Source: Rahnella bonaserana (GTDB lineage Bacteria; Pseudomonadota; Gammaproteobacteria; Enterobacterales; Enterobacteriaceae). Taken from it: 64,000 nt of DNA. Positions 46,553-59,794 of the stretch are shown here, one piece after another (position 1 is the first letter of the stretch; each line of letters opens with the position of its first letter). The translations under genes were made by a program, and so were the position numbers. Location: positions 34,844 through 98,843 of the forward strand of contig NZ_JAFMOW010000051.1 in NCBI RefSeq assembly GCF_019049675.1. The letters are read 5' to 3'. The notes under the pieces are model-generated. The model made no database searches. It was not told where the DNA came from and saw only the letters and a program-made list of their open reading frames with translations.

Positions 46553-47869
46553 TCAATAATGTAAAGAGTACTTTTTGATTTTATCAAAAAGCGTGCTTTT
46601 GGCTATATTTAGCGCATCAGCCGTTTTGGTTAAATTTCCATCGTGTTGATTAAGCTCATCGAGTATTATACTGCGCTCAAAGCTTTCGACAATATCTGCA
46701 AGGGACTTTCCAATACAATCTTCACTTTTAACGTCCTGTAGGCCAAGTACAAATCTTTCCGCTTGATTACGCAATTCCCTCACATTCCCCGGCCATTGTT
46801 TTGACATCAGCACGTGTAAAAAGGAGCGGTTAATTTCTGGAATGTTACGACCAAACGATAATGCAGCCTGATGGACAAAGAGGCTGAAAAGTAGGGGAAT
46901 ATCCTCTATTCTCTCACGTAATGGTGGCATTTCAATATTAATTACGTTTAGCCTAAAGTGGAGATCTGAACGAAACTGTCCTGCGTTGACCAGCTCCTGA
47001 AGATTGCTTTTCCCTGCCGTGATGATTCTTATGTCTATCGCCAAGGATTGATTAGAGCCCAAACGTTCAAAACACCTTTCTTGCAAAACACGCAGTAATT
47101 TAATCTGTAAATTTAACGGCATACTCTCGATTTCGTCAAGGAACAGCGTTCCCTTATCGGCATACTCAATTTTACCAATACGTTGTTTGGAAGCACCAAG
47201 AAATGCACCTGAGTCATGGCCGAATATCTCGCTATCAAATAAATGTTCGGGTACTCCTCCACAATTTAGTGCGACAAAAGGGCCGGTTCGTTCACTGAGA
47301 TCATGGATACATTTGGCAACCAACTCCTTACCCGTTCCCGTCTCGCCATAAATCATGATATTTGCGGGTATCGTTGCCACATCTTTTATTTTTTCTCTTA
47401 CTTCTGTAATGGCTACCGAGTTACCTATAATGCGGCTCTCCAGCACACTGGCATCTATAAGTCTGCGGCGGAGTTGGCGATTTTCATCGGTCAATCTACG
47501 TTTATCGAGTGCTCGTCTGACGATATTCGTGAGTTGTTGAGGGCTAAAAGGTTTTTGAAGAAAATCGTAGGCACCATTATGCATTGCCTCAACGGCGGTT
47601 TCGATATCTCCATGACCGGTAATAATGATGATAGGTACATCTCGGTCAGTCTGATTAAAACTTTTCTGAAAGGCAAAACCACTCATGCCAGGTAATTGCA
47701 TATCTGTCACAATGACACCATGATGACGCAAAGCCGGAAGAAAATAGCGAGCATCTTCTACTGAACCAACTCCCACTGCATGAATTTTATCAAGTTTTAA
47801 AGCCTGGACACAGCCAAGCTGAACATCCAAATCATCTTCTATTACCAAAACATCGACGTTATTCATCAT
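46553..47869 (-). CDS. Sigma54-type response regulator, DctD-like, with GAFLGA loop
   Basis: A 438-residue NtrC-family regulator. ATGATG at 47869 follows AAGGAG; an upstream frame to 47920 is rejected. Receiver: Asp56 (VIVTDMQLPG) and the T/S-K signatures (IITGHGD, FLQKPFSP). AAA+ domain: Walker A GETGTGKE, Walker B LFLDEIES, sensor region NVRELRNQAERF. Fis-type HTH at the C-terminus (NLTKTADALNIAKSTLFDKI). The sigma54-contact loop, normally GAFTGA, reads GAFLGA with Leu224. The stop of the kinase gene is 12 bp from this start, so they form one operon. The divergent aspT-asd pair is the likely target. Confidence 0.9.
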   Translation of the reverse strand: MMNNVDVLVIEDDLDVQLGCVQALKLDKIHAVGVGSVEDARYFLPALRHHGVIVTDMQLPGMSGFAFQKSFNQTDRDVPIIIITGHGDIETAVEAMHNGAYDFLQKPFSPQQLTNIVRRALDKRRLTDENRQLRRRLIDASVLESRIIGNSVAITEVREKIKDVATIPANIMIYGETGTGKELVAKCIHDLSERTGPFVALNCGGVPEHLFDSEIFGHDSGAFLGASKQRIGKIEYADKGTLFLDEIESMPLNLQIKLLRVLQERCFERLGSNQSLAIDIRIITAGKSNLQELVNAGQFRSDLHFRLNVINIEMPPLRERIEDIPLLFSLFVHQAALSFGRNIPEINRSFLHVLMSKQWPGNVRELRNQAERFVLGLQDVKSEDCIGKSLADIVESFERSIILDELNQHDGNLTKTADALNIAKSTLFDKIKKYSLHY

Positions 47870-47880
47870 TTCACTCCTTA

Positions 47881-49725
47881 CTATGATTTTTTTTCCAGTG
47901 GTAGGCGTAAGGTAAAACATGCACCGCGCTCACCATTACTTGCGCGTAAGGTACCATGGTAAGACTTGATGATATCGGCAGAGATGGCCAACCCTAATCC
48001 TAAACCATGGGTCTTCTTGGTAGTAAAGAAGGGTTCAAATATAGACTCGTTGATCTCTGGGGGGATACCTGGCCCGTTATCTTCAATTTCTATGACGGCA
48101 TAATTCCCCGCAATAAACGCCCTCACATAAATGACTCGGTCATAATCATTAACCATGACAGCATCAAGGGCGTTACTGATGAGGTTTACCAGTACTTGTT
48201 CAAGTCTTAGATTATTACACATACACCAAACGTCTTGGGTAGCTTTGACAAAGGTGCAGCCTATTTTTTTAAACCTATGACTCAGAAGCAGCATTGCATT
48301 ATCAATGCTAATCTTTACCGATACAGGGTTTACGGTATCATCTCCCGTTCTGGAGAAAGTTCTAAGCTGGTTACTGAGTTGACCAATAAAATTAACAGAG
48401 CGTAAAATACGTTTTATATTTTCTCTCGCCTCATCCATCTCACCGATATCCATAAATTTTAATGTGTTAGCGGACATCATGCTAATAGCTGATAATGGTT
48501 GATTGATTTCATGAGCTAAGCCGGCCGACAATTGTCCTATGACGGCAAGTTTTTCATTATGTAGCAGTTCATTTTGGGTATTTCTCAGAATAGCTTCAGT
48601 CTTAATTCGTTCTTTTATTTCATTTTCGAGAAATATGCTTTTATTTTCTAACTCTTTTGTTCTTTCAGCAATCAAAAATTCCAGTCTTTCGTTTTGGTGC
48701 TCGAGAACCTGTTGCTTTTCAAGCTTAAGTTTAGAAATCTGATTTCTTTGTTTTGCGATAAATACTAAGATGACAATTAAAATTAAAATTAAGTTTATAA
48801 TAATCGCATCAGGTAGCGTGTTCATTATAACTGTTTCTAGAGGTAGTAGGGTAGCTATTACCATTTTGAATTCAGGGATGCATTGATAAGTATAAATAAA
48901 ATACTTTTTGTTGAAATGAATTATCCCTGCTTTGTCGCCAAGGAACATTTTATGCTTGACTTCAGTATATTTGATATTGTTATTGTAATACCTTTTTTCC
49001 AGGTTGATTTTATTGCTCTCTGATTCCGGTAACGTCTTAAGTGCATGATAGAACCACTCAGGATTAGAAGAACAGGCAACAATCTTGTCTCTGTCCAGTA
49101 AAACGGTCTGGTAGCCAACGGTGCGATTGTTAAGATACTCATTCAAGTTTATCTTAACTACAATGACTCCAATTTTAACCCCCTCAACGAAAATGCCATG
49201 CGCCTGATAGTAGCCGGAAACTGAATTCGTGGTCCCGACAGCATAATAGCCCAGGGTCTCACCCTGTTTAGCATCTTTAAAATAGGGACGATATGATAAA
49301 TTTTTACCTATCGCACTAGCCTTGGTGCCAATATCACTGGCAGCAACAACAGATGCTTGATCATCAAGAAGATAGACCGCCAACGCACCTGTATTTTGCT
49401 GTATTGAATGCAGATAATGGCTCAACGTTTCCTGTTCTTTACTGGTTCTCTTGGGTTTAAGGAGGAAATGCGTGATCTTGTCATCAAGTGAAAGTGAATA
49501 GGGAATAAACTCGTATCGCTTTACCCGAAGTTTTAACTCAAGACTTTTTTGATTGATTTGATAACTCAAAAAATCAATTTGATGTTTAAGCTCAGTGTAA
49601 ATAAGAATCCCAGCAGAAGAAAAATAGGTAATGATTATCATTATTAGTACAATCAGAGCTTGACGAAGATTGATGGACCTCTTTAGCGAGAGAGCCTCTG
49701 AAAATGTCGAAAGGATACGCCTCAT
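47881..49725 (-). CDS. DctB-like sensor histidine kinase
   Basis: A 614-residue membrane kinase. Transmembrane helix 1 lies about residues 22-42 (LRQALIVLIMIIITYFSSAG), a periplasmic dCache-type domain spans about 45-290 (YRPYFKDAKQGETLGYYAVG is characteristic), and transmembrane helix 2 lies about 300-320. A long coiled coil (about 325-380) leads to HisKA with His405 (GLAHEINQPLS) and a HATPase with NLISNALDA, EDNGPGIPP and GLGLGLAIS. This is the DctB layout, a sensor of C4-dicarboxylates or related acids, which suits control of aspartate transport and decarboxylation. It is upstream of the DctD-like gene. Confidence 0.92.
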   Translation of the reverse strand: MRRILSTFSEALSLKRSINLRQALIVLIMIIITYFSSAGILIYTELKHQIDFLSYQINQKSLELKLRVKRYEFIPYSLSLDDKITHFLLKPKRTSKEQETLSHYLHSIQQNTGALAVYLLDDQASVVAASDIGTKASAIGKNLSYRPYFKDAKQGETLGYYAVGTTNSVSGYYQAHGIFVEGVKIGVIVVKINLNEYLNNRTVGYQTVLLDRDKIVACSSNPEWFYHALKTLPESESNKINLEKRYYNNNIKYTEVKHKMFLGDKAGIIHFNKKYFIYTYQCIPEFKMVIATLLPLETVIMNTLPDAIIINLILILIVILVFIAKQRNQISKLKLEKQQVLEHQNERLEFLIAERTKELENKSIFLENEIKERIKTEAILRNTQNELLHNEKLAVIGQLSAGLAHEINQPLSAISMMSANTLKFMDIGEMDEARENIKRILRSVNFIGQLSNQLRTFSRTGDDTVNPVSVKISIDNAMLLLSHRFKKIGCTFVKATQDVWCMCNNLRLEQVLVNLISNALDAVMVNDYDRVIYVRAFIAGNYAVIEIEDNGPGIPPEINESIFEPFFTTKKTHGLGLGLAISADIIKSYHGTLRASNGERGACFTLRLPLEKKS

Positions 49726-49911
49726 GGAACCTCAACAAATCGTTCGATGATCAAACCCATGTTGGGTATCGATAGATCGGATGTGATGTAGATTTATGAA
49801 ATTATAGCATACATCTGGTCATGCTCACTACCTGCGTATAAAAGAACAACCGGAGTATAAAATTCCCCATGCGATTATTAGTTATGAAAATAAATAAATA
49901 TAAAATACAGA

Positions 49912-49961
49912 TTTCCGGATTCCCGAAATATCACTACTAATATCTTTCGGGAATCCGGAAA
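49912..49961. promoter_or_regulatory. Perfect 17-bp inverted repeat, candidate activator binding site pair
   Basis: TTTCCGGATTCCCGAAA (49912-49928) and its exact reverse complement TTTCGGGAATCCGGAAA (49945-49961) are separated by 16 bp. Each arm is itself nearly palindromic, as expected of an NtrC-type enhancer site. The pair lies between the divergent kinase gene and aspT, about 225 bp upstream of aspT. A Rho-type terminator is unlikely because no convergent gene ends here. Confidence 0.8.
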
Positions 49962-50077
49962 CTTATAATAATTAACCTTAACAAAATCAACCTAGGCAGT
50001 TTTGATTGATCTGGGTCATTATTTTTTGCTCTGTGAGAGCAATATAATTCAGCCTCCAAAAGCGCAGAGCAACTGTA

Positions 50078-50091
50078 GGGTTGAAGTGTGC
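50078..50091 (+). promoter_or_regulatory. Weak candidate sigma54 promoter for aspT
   Basis: GG and GC dinucleotides with the required 10-bp spacing (GG GTTGAAGTGT GC) lie at 50078-50091, about 96 bp upstream of the aspT start and downstream of the inverted repeat. The flanking match to the sigma54 consensus is poor (AGGGTTG versus TGGCACG), so this is only a candidate. Confidence 0.25.
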
Positions 50092-50186
50092 TAAGTAATA
50101 TTATTGACTTGGGATCAGAATATTCATTTATCATTTTGGTAAGTGAAATCAATCTATACTTTATTCTTCATGAGGAATTATAGGTC

Positions 50187-51872
50187 GTGAATTTTATACA
50201 CTCAATCTTCCATTTGAGCCCCGAGATAGCGCTATTCATTGCGCTCGCTCTGGGCACATGGATTGGAAAATTTAAGTTTGGCAAGTTTCAATTAGGTGGT
50301 GTAGCTGGTGCGTTAGTCATTTCAGTCATTTTAAGCCAGTTCGGCGTGACTATTGATGATGGTATCAAGGGAGTATTGTTCGCACTGTTTATTTATGCGG
50401 TTGGCTTTGAAAGCGGCCCGCAGTTTTTCAGTTCACTGGGGCTGAAATCCATTAAGGAGATTGTTCTTGCAGTTGTCTTAGCTGTCAGTGGTTTAATGAC
50501 CGTTGTGATCTTAGCCAGAATGTTTGATCTCGACAAAGGTACCGCAGCGGGCATCGCTGCAGGCGCACTTACTCAGTCAGCGATTATTGGCACAGCCAGT
50601 TCAGCTATAGATAAATTAGGCTTAGCGCCAGACATCTCTCAACACTTACAGTCAAATGTAGCTATTGGTTATGCGGTCACCTATATCTTCGGCTCCCTTG
50701 GGGCCATCATTATTTGTGTCAACATACTCCCATGGTTTATGCGCCGTGGATTGCGTGAGGATGCGATTAAAGCCGAAGCCGCTTTGTTAAGTGGGCAAAA
50801 AAAATACGAACCTGGTGAAACACCAGCGCTTCCCGATTTGGTAGGACGCGTCTTTAAAGTTGCTTATGCTGCGGGTAAAACTGTTTCGCAAATTGAAGAT
50901 TCTGCATTGGCAGGGAAAATTACTGTTGAAAGAGTAAAACGTCGTGGGGGCATTCTAGGCATAAGCTCCGATTTAGTTTTGGAAAATGAAGATATTTTGT
51001 TAATTGTTGGTAGACGGGCTGGCATGGTTCATCTCGATGAACTAATTGGTCCAGAAACGACCGATACTGACGGGATGGAAATGGTTGTAGTCACCCGGGA
51101 TATCGTCATTTCTAACAAAATTTATGCAAACAAAACCATCTCGCAACTACAAACTACCAGTAAGGCTCTACGACATGGCATCTATTTCTTAAATCTTGCA
51201 AGAGGGCAGAAACGTATCCCTCTTTCAAGTTCAACGACCATTAAGGCTGGGGATATTGTTACTGTCTATGGGTTGAATGAAGATATTCTACGTCTCGCTC
51301 AGGAAATTGGTCCTGTCATCGCGGTCAGTGAGAAAACTGATTTTATTTATCACGGTATCGGTGTAGCCGTTGGTTTATTAATTGGGTTGGCTGTTGTTCA
51401 TATTGGTTCGATCCCATTAACTCTAGGTGCAGGGGGAGGCGCTCTATTTTCTGGTTTGATTTTCGGTTGGTATCGTACCCGTCATATGGTGATGGGGAAT
51501 ATGCCCACAGCAGCATCTGGCCTATTGAAAGACCTCGGACTAGCAGGATTTGTCGCAGTCGTAGGCCTTCAGTCTGGTCAACAAGCCATACATACAATAG
51601 CACACAGTGGCATCTCAATATTCTTTATTGGTGTGGTGGTGACCATCATTCCTTTAATCATAACGATGTTGGTGGGTAAATATATTTTACGTTATGACAA
51701 TACCGCAATCTTCGCCGGTGCATTATCGGGTACGCGAAGTGCCAATCCAGCATTTGGTGAAATATTGGTTAAAGCAGGAAATTCAGTACCTACAGTTCCA
51801 TTCGCGATCACTTATGCTTTGGCTAATGTTTTCTTAACATTATTAGGCCCATTAATTGTTGCACTTGTTTAA
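50187..51872 (+). CDS. aspT: Aspartate:alanine exchanger, AspT-type
   Basis: A 561-residue AAEx-family transporter. N-terminal membrane half (about residues 10-190, e.g. ALGTWIGKFKFGKFQLGGVA and IAAGALTQSAIIGTASSAID), a cytosolic middle with two RCK-C-type domains (about 205-380: VERVKRRGGILGIS, GDIVTVYG), and a C-terminal membrane half (about 390-561: SGTRSANPAFGE). It exchanges external L-aspartate for internal L-alanine. Paired with aspartate decarboxylase it makes a proton-consuming cycle. GTG start at 50187. It is 18 bp upstream of the decarboxylase gene. Confidence 0.93.
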   Translation: MNFIHSIFHLSPEIALFIALALGTWIGKFKFGKFQLGGVAGALVISVILSQFGVTIDDGIKGVLFALFIYAVGFESGPQFFSSLGLKSIKEIVLAVVLAVSGLMTVVILARMFDLDKGTAAGIAAGALTQSAIIGTASSAIDKLGLAPDISQHLQSNVAIGYAVTYIFGSLGAIIICVNILPWFMRRGLREDAIKAEAALLSGQKKYEPGETPALPDLVGRVFKVAYAAGKTVSQIEDSALAGKITVERVKRRGGILGISSDLVLENEDILLIVGRRAGMVHLDELIGPETTDTDGMEMVVVTRDIVISNKIYANKTISQLQTTSKALRHGIYFLNLARGQKRIPLSSSTTIKAGDIVTVYGLNEDILRLAQEIGPVIAVSEKTDFIYHGIGVAVGLLIGLAVVHIGSIPLTLGAGGGALFSGLIFGWYRTRHMVMGNMPTAASGLLKDLGLAGFVAVVGLQSGQQAIHTIAHSGISIFFIGVVVTIIPLIITMLVGKYILRYDNTAIFAGALSGTRSANPAFGEILVKAGNSVPTVPFAITYALANVFLTLLGPLIVALV

Positions 51873-51878
51873 ATATAA

Positions 51879-53474
<1,596 letters not shown>

Positions 53475-53488
53475 TAGCGCTAAGTATC

Positions 53489-53520
53489 ATGGGGCGAACC
53501 TGTTCGCCCCATCCTAATTT
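53489..53520 (+). terminator. Intrinsic terminator after the aspartate decarboxylase gene
   Basis: ATGGGGCGAA, loop CCTG, TTCGCCCCAT form a perfect 10-bp stem followed by a T-rich stretch. It is 14 bp downstream of the stop at 53474 and marks the end of the aspT-asd transcript. Confidence 0.9.
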
Positions 53521-53947
53521 ATTGAGTATCCGCACATATTGCTCATGTCACACGGTGAGAACCCCCTACTTAACGCCAATACTTTCATTTTCTCTTGCCT
53601 GTTTTTTCCGATTCAGTTCAAAAGGAAGGGGTTTCGGCGCTTACTGATAAAAAATCTGTAACCTCTCTTTAATCAATTTAGTCTTCATTTTTGCGGCTTT
53701 GTGCTGCTAATTCTACCAATAACCCACAAATGTTCTTTTAGTCAGTAATAGTCTGAGTTATTGCGGCATCATATATTGTATGCACAGCTCAAAAAAACAA
53801 ACTCCCCGTACATGAGAAGAAAGACAAGAAGTGTGAAAATGGCATGGTGTCATGCGGACATTCTATCGCACCGCTGTGTCTCCAGGTTCCCGGGATGGTC
53901 TCAATAGAACTATGCTTGCAGGCACAATGCCGAATGCACATTGATGA

Positions 53948-54073
53948 GTTCCTATCACCGAATTTGCCTTAGAGCATAAGGATGTTGATTATCGTCGCAC
54001 AGGGTATCTATTGTCTTCTGAAGGATTTCATATTAATCAAAAGCATGTGCTCCGATTTTATCAGCTAATGGCT
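53948..54073 (+). pseudogene. Remnant of an IS3-family OrfB
   Basis: In the gap after the decarboxylase terminator an open stretch without a start reads FALEHKDVDYRRTGYLLSSE, then GFHINQKHVLRFYQL. This resembles the region before the catalytic domain of IS3-family OrfB (the YRR and INQKRVYRLY segments). After about 54073 the similarity ends. The rest of 53520-54570 shows no intact gene; the frame 54011-54196 continues this remnant. Confidence 0.55.
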
Positions 54074-54574
54074 TGGGTAGAAGGTAATTACGACGTTGTA
54101 AGCACAGTTGACAAGACTATTGCTGCCGAGGTGTACGATGCCCTCCAGTCTGACTTGAGCGATGAATTTCGTATTAATGCGTGGCCAAGTGTCTGAAATG
54201 TTTGGATGATATAACGATGTAGATTTAAGATTATTGATGGTTTTAAGTGGCACAATCGCAGTGAAGACATAAAATAACTCTGATTCAACCAGTTCAGTGA
54301 TCAGCTATATATCTAAAAATTATAATGATTACCGTCCCTCCAGGAAGCGTTCTCATATATTCTCTCAATTTGTGACGGGTTGTAGAAAGGATGAGCATAC
54401 AGGTAATGGTATAATTAACTAAACGCGCAATCCAATACTGAAGCCGGTTAGAAGAGCCCTGACCAAAACTACGTATGGAAAGAATATGCCAAGGGTAAGC
54501 GGTTGAGGAAATCTATTTGTTATTCTCTCTATTAGAGAATATATAAATCACGAATGAATATTTAAGGTTTGAGA

Positions 54575-54626
54575 AGATGCCAGATTTTTTTCTAAAATTT
54601 TTTTTAGAACACAAAGGCTGGCATCT
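54575..54626 (-). terminator. Inverted repeat downstream of the DUF1275 gene
   Basis: AGATGCCAG at 54575-54583 and CTGGCATCT at 54618-54626 are perfect 9-bp arms, with an inner AT-rich palindrome (TTCTAAAA and TTTTTAGAA). It begins 8 bp after the DUF1275 stop on the minus strand and probably terminates that gene. Confidence 0.65.
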
Positions 54627-54633
54627 AATTAAT

Positions 54634-55422
54634 TTATTTGAGTGGTTTGTCGTTTAAATTTTCATCACTGCCGGAGCAAATAAACCGGCTGTGAGCGAAC
54701 CATGTGTTCATTGTTACTGCAATAAGAATAAACAACATTAAAAATAAACTATAAAATCCAAAGTGCGAACTTAATTTCGCAGTAATATATGCACCTGCTG
54801 AGAAATGGATAAGAACAAGCAGATAATGCAAGCCTTCTCTAAGTGAAGCCTGCCGCTTTGATTTTGAAATATTATGATTTAAATAATTCACAAGACTTGT
54901 TGTCATTAGGACATATACAGTGGTCACGACAGATGTCGTCGTAGGATAGTTTGTTCCTCCACTTTTAATTAAGTAGTTTTGGATATACATAAACATAAGT
55001 CCTATTATTATAAGCGGTGTTATTGCGGGGGTTGGCAGGCTACCTAAGACACCAGAAGTTAGCATGTATTGCCCTACAAAAATAAAAGAAGTTAATAAAA
55101 AACAATTTATGGTTAATGAAATTGCATACCCATGCCAAGGCGTCCTCTTTCTGAATTTCGTGAATTTAATCATGCATAACTGATGAATTGCTGCAATTAG
55201 CATCCAGGTAACTACGATGCCAATATGATATAATGAAATATAGTCAAATTTGCCATTAGCGAAAGTGTTTATGCCGAATATTAAATTCGAGGTCATAAAT
55301 CCGATCAATGCTTTGAATAAGAATATAAAACTAATTACTTCAACCCCCCCGCCAATAAAGCTCATTGCATAGTGTATTTGATGGTTGATGGAAGTGAATA
55401 TGCAGGATGCGGACTTTTTCAT
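54634..55422 (-). CDS. DUF1275/YoaK-family integral membrane protein
   Basis: A 262-residue membrane protein with six to seven hydrophobic segments. The N-terminal GGGVEVISFIFLFKALIGFM, followed by TSNLIFGINTFANG, is the DUF1275 pattern (a glycine-rich first helix, then F-x-T-S/N). It is transcribed divergently from the IS-interrupted region. Function is unknown for the family. A palindrome like the aspT inverted repeat lies about 570 bp upstream of its start. The C-terminus carries an ICSG segment. Confidence 0.75.
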   Translation of the reverse strand: MKKSASCIFTSINHQIHYAMSFIGGGVEVISFIFLFKALIGFMTSNLIFGINTFANGKFDYISLYHIGIVVTWMLIAAIHQLCMIKFTKFRKRTPWHGYAISLTINCFLLTSFIFVGQYMLTSGVLGSLPTPAITPLIIIGLMFMYIQNYLIKSGGTNYPTTTSVVTTVYVLMTTSLVNYLNHNISKSKRQASLREGLHYLLVLIHFSAGAYITAKLSSHFGFYSLFLMLFILIAVTMNTWFAHSRFICSGSDENLNDKPLK

Positions 55423-57569
<2,147 letters not shown>

Positions 57570-57690
57570 ATACATTAGCGGCACCAGGCGGATAATCCAG
57601 CTGTGAAGCGTAGAATGGATAACGATAACGCCGCGCTCAGCCATCATTTCTTCGAGATTACATAGGCTGAGGGTACAAGCCAGACATCAA
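57570..57690 (-). pseudogene. Remnant of an IS6-family transposase
   Basis: On the minus strand, LSLCNLEEMMAERGVIVIHS then TLHSWIIRLVPLM follows the conserved region of IS6-family transposases (LSYRNLEEMMAERGV-DHSTLHRWV-RLVPLL). It is cut by the IS3-family element at 57569. Confidence 0.7.
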
Positions 57691-58073
57691 CAAACATATT
57701 GGGCAAAAAAAACAATGGAGTAATGCAGGTGTTTATAAGCTTTTCGTATCAGAGGCATGAGCAGTCAACATGAAAAAAAACAGCATGTTACCTGTCGGCA
57801 GTTTTACTGCGACAGAACCTAAAGCCCTCACTTTCCTTCCAAATGTAAGACTCGTCCTACAAAATATTATATTTCATCTTATAGCGTATAAGGAATACTT
57901 ATTGTATTTTCGTATGAAGATTGCAACTTGTTCATTCATGATATTATGATTAATTAAATGATAGTTAATAGTTTGTAAAATAATCAACAGAACATATTAA
58001 TAAAAACAATGAAATTATATTAAACACGTACTTATAGTACTTGTTTATTGATTTCTTATTTTGGAATAACATA

Positions 58074-59222
58074 ATGAGTTCTTTAAAGTCCGAAGTTAGT
58101 AACATTAAGGTGACACCTTGGCAGCATATTTGCCATAATTTACTGGCAGAGGTGGACATAAAAATTAATGGAACAAGACCTTTTGATATCAAAGTCCATA
58201 ATAATTCTTTTTATAAACGAGTATTAAAAGATGGCTCCCTAGGTCTTGGAGAGAGCTATATGGATGGCTGGTGGGATTGCGAAGCTCTTGATGAGTTTAT
58301 TAGTCGTATAATGAAAGCTGACGTAAGGAGTGCTTTAAGCAGGGATGTTAAAGATATTCTTCGCATAATGAGTGCGAAGTTTTTCAACTTACAATCCCGG
58401 AATCGGGCATGGATCGTTGGTAGGGAGCATTATGATCTTGGCAATGACTTATTTAGTTTAATGCTGGACCCTTGGATGCAATATTCATGCGGTTATTGGC
58501 ATACGGCAGAAGATCTTTTTCAAGCACAAGAAAATAAACTTAGACTCATTTGCGAAAAGCTAAACTTAGTTGAAGGAATGACCCTCCTAGATATTGGCTG
58601 CGGATGGGGTGGACTTGCAAGCTATGCTGCAAGAAATTATGGGGTGAAAGTAACTGGAATTACTATATCTCAAGAACAGAAAAAACTTGCAGAAGAGTGT
58701 TGCAAAGGTTTGGACGTTAAAATAGTCCTGCAGGATTACCGTGACTTAAATATGCAGTTTGATCGGATTGTATCGGTTGGTATGTTTGAACACGTGGGGC
58801 CAAAGAACTATGAAGAGTATTTCCATATAGTATGTAAGAACCTCAAAAAAAATGGAATTTTCTTGCTACATACTATTGGCTCGAATGAAACAAGTATCAA
58901 TGTCGACCCGTGGATTAACAAGTATATATTTCCTAATGGCTGCTTACCTTCTATATTGCACGTTGCAAAAGCCAGTGAACCTTGGTTCGTCCTTGAGGAT
59001 TTGCATAACTTCGGTAATGATTATGACAAAACGTTGATGGCATGGCATGATCGTTTTGAAATGTTTTGGCCAGAAATTGAAGATAAATATTCTGAACGCT
59101 TTTATCGTATGTTTAGTTATTATCTTAAATCATGCGCAGGCGCTTTCAGGTCGAGAAATATTCAGTTATGGCAGTTCGTGTTTACACATGGCATCGAAGG
59201 TGGGCTTCGCGTAACACGATAG
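58074..59222 (+). CDS. cfa: Cyclopropane-fatty-acyl-phospholipid synthase
   Basis: A 382-residue Cfa, the same length as the chromosomal E. coli enzyme when ATG 58074 is used. The SAM-binding motif is LLDIGCGWGGLASYAA (about residue 168). Other conserved parts are SLGLGESYMDGWWDC, KRVLKDGS, VSVGMFEHVGPKNYEEYF, and CAGAFRSRNIQLWQ, with Cys354 at the active-site position. It methylenates unsaturated phospholipid acyl chains in the inner membrane, a known protection against acid and other stress. The gene is AT-rich compared with enterobacterial chromosomes and has a terminator downstream. Confidence 0.96.
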   Translation: MSSLKSEVSNIKVTPWQHICHNLLAEVDIKINGTRPFDIKVHNNSFYKRVLKDGSLGLGESYMDGWWDCEALDEFISRIMKADVRSALSRDVKDILRIMSAKFFNLQSRNRAWIVGREHYDLGNDLFSLMLDPWMQYSCGYWHTAEDLFQAQENKLRLICEKLNLVEGMTLLDIGCGWGGLASYAARNYGVKVTGITISQEQKKLAEECCKGLDVKIVLQDYRDLNMQFDRIVSVGMFEHVGPKNYEEYFHIVCKNLKKNGIFLLHTIGSNETSINVDPWINKYIFPNGCLPSILHVAKASEPWFVLEDLHNFGNDYDKTLMAWHDRFEMFWPEIEDKYSERFYRMFSYYLKSCAGAFRSRNIQLWQFVFTHGIEGGLRVTR

Positions 59223-59332
59223 TTTGAATTTAATCAGTTTTGTCGATGACGCTTAAAAACTTATGGAGTAGAACCACTCGTTCGTTCACATTGAGCTCAT
59301 AGAATTATGTGATTAAAGGTTGAATAATAAAG

Positions 59333-59395
59333 TCTGGGGTAAGTTCTCCCCCAGATTTGTACATTCATTTTTTTAGAGTCAAATAAGAGTGTTTA
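59333..59395 (+). terminator. Intrinsic terminator after cfa
   Basis: TCTGGGG (59333-59339) and CCCCAGA (59349-59355) form a perfect 7-bp stem with a 9-nt loop, followed by TTTGTACATTCATTTTTTTAG. It lies about 110 bp after the cfa stop. Confidence 0.8.
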
Positions 59396-59400
59396 TCACT

Positions 59401-59763
59401 ATGAATCACCAAGTTTTTGTACAATCTTTGATGGATTGGATTGATTCTAATATTGAGAAAAAGTTAAATATTTCTGAAGTAGCTAAAAAGTCAGGCTATT
59501 CCAAATGGCATTTGCAGCGTATATTTAGAGAGTATACTAACAAAACACTCGCCAAATATATAAATGACAGTAAATTAGAGAAAGCTTCCTTGGAACTTCT
59601 CAATAATAATTCTATTTTGTCTGTCTCTTTGAAATACGGTTTCGATTCTCCACAAACATTCACGCGTTCATTTACTAAAAAATTTAAAATATCCCCTGCA
59701 AAATGGAAAAAAAAGCATCTACATAAAAGTAGAGAGGATGTGGGGATGCGAACGATTTTTTAG
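59401..59763 (+). CDS. AraC-family regulator of the MarA/SoxS/RamA type
   Basis: A 120-residue two-HTH regulator. HTH 1 is in LNISEVAKKSGYSKWHLQRI and HTH 2 in SILSVSLKYGFDSPQTFTRS, followed by the F-K-x-S-P-x-x-W end. There is no sensing domain, as in SoxS and RamA. Such proteins are controlled by synthesis level and activate stress and efflux genes (marbox sites). Start ATG 59401 is chosen over GTG 59389. The very lysine- and asparagine-rich composition and low G+C suggest transfer from an AT-rich genome. Confidence 0.88.
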   Translation: MNHQVFVQSLMDWIDSNIEKKLNISEVAKKSGYSKWHLQRIFREYTNKTLAKYINDSKLEKASLELLNNNSILSVSLKYGFDSPQTFTRSFTKKFKISPAKWKKKHLHKSREDVGMRTIF

Positions 59764-59794
59764 ACTCTCAGGAGAGAGTTAATACATTCATATG

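Noticed and set aside
54011..54196. 61-codon frame with TTG start
   Set aside because: It continues an upstream open stretch without a start and resembles an OrfB remnant at its beginning; not counted as a gene.
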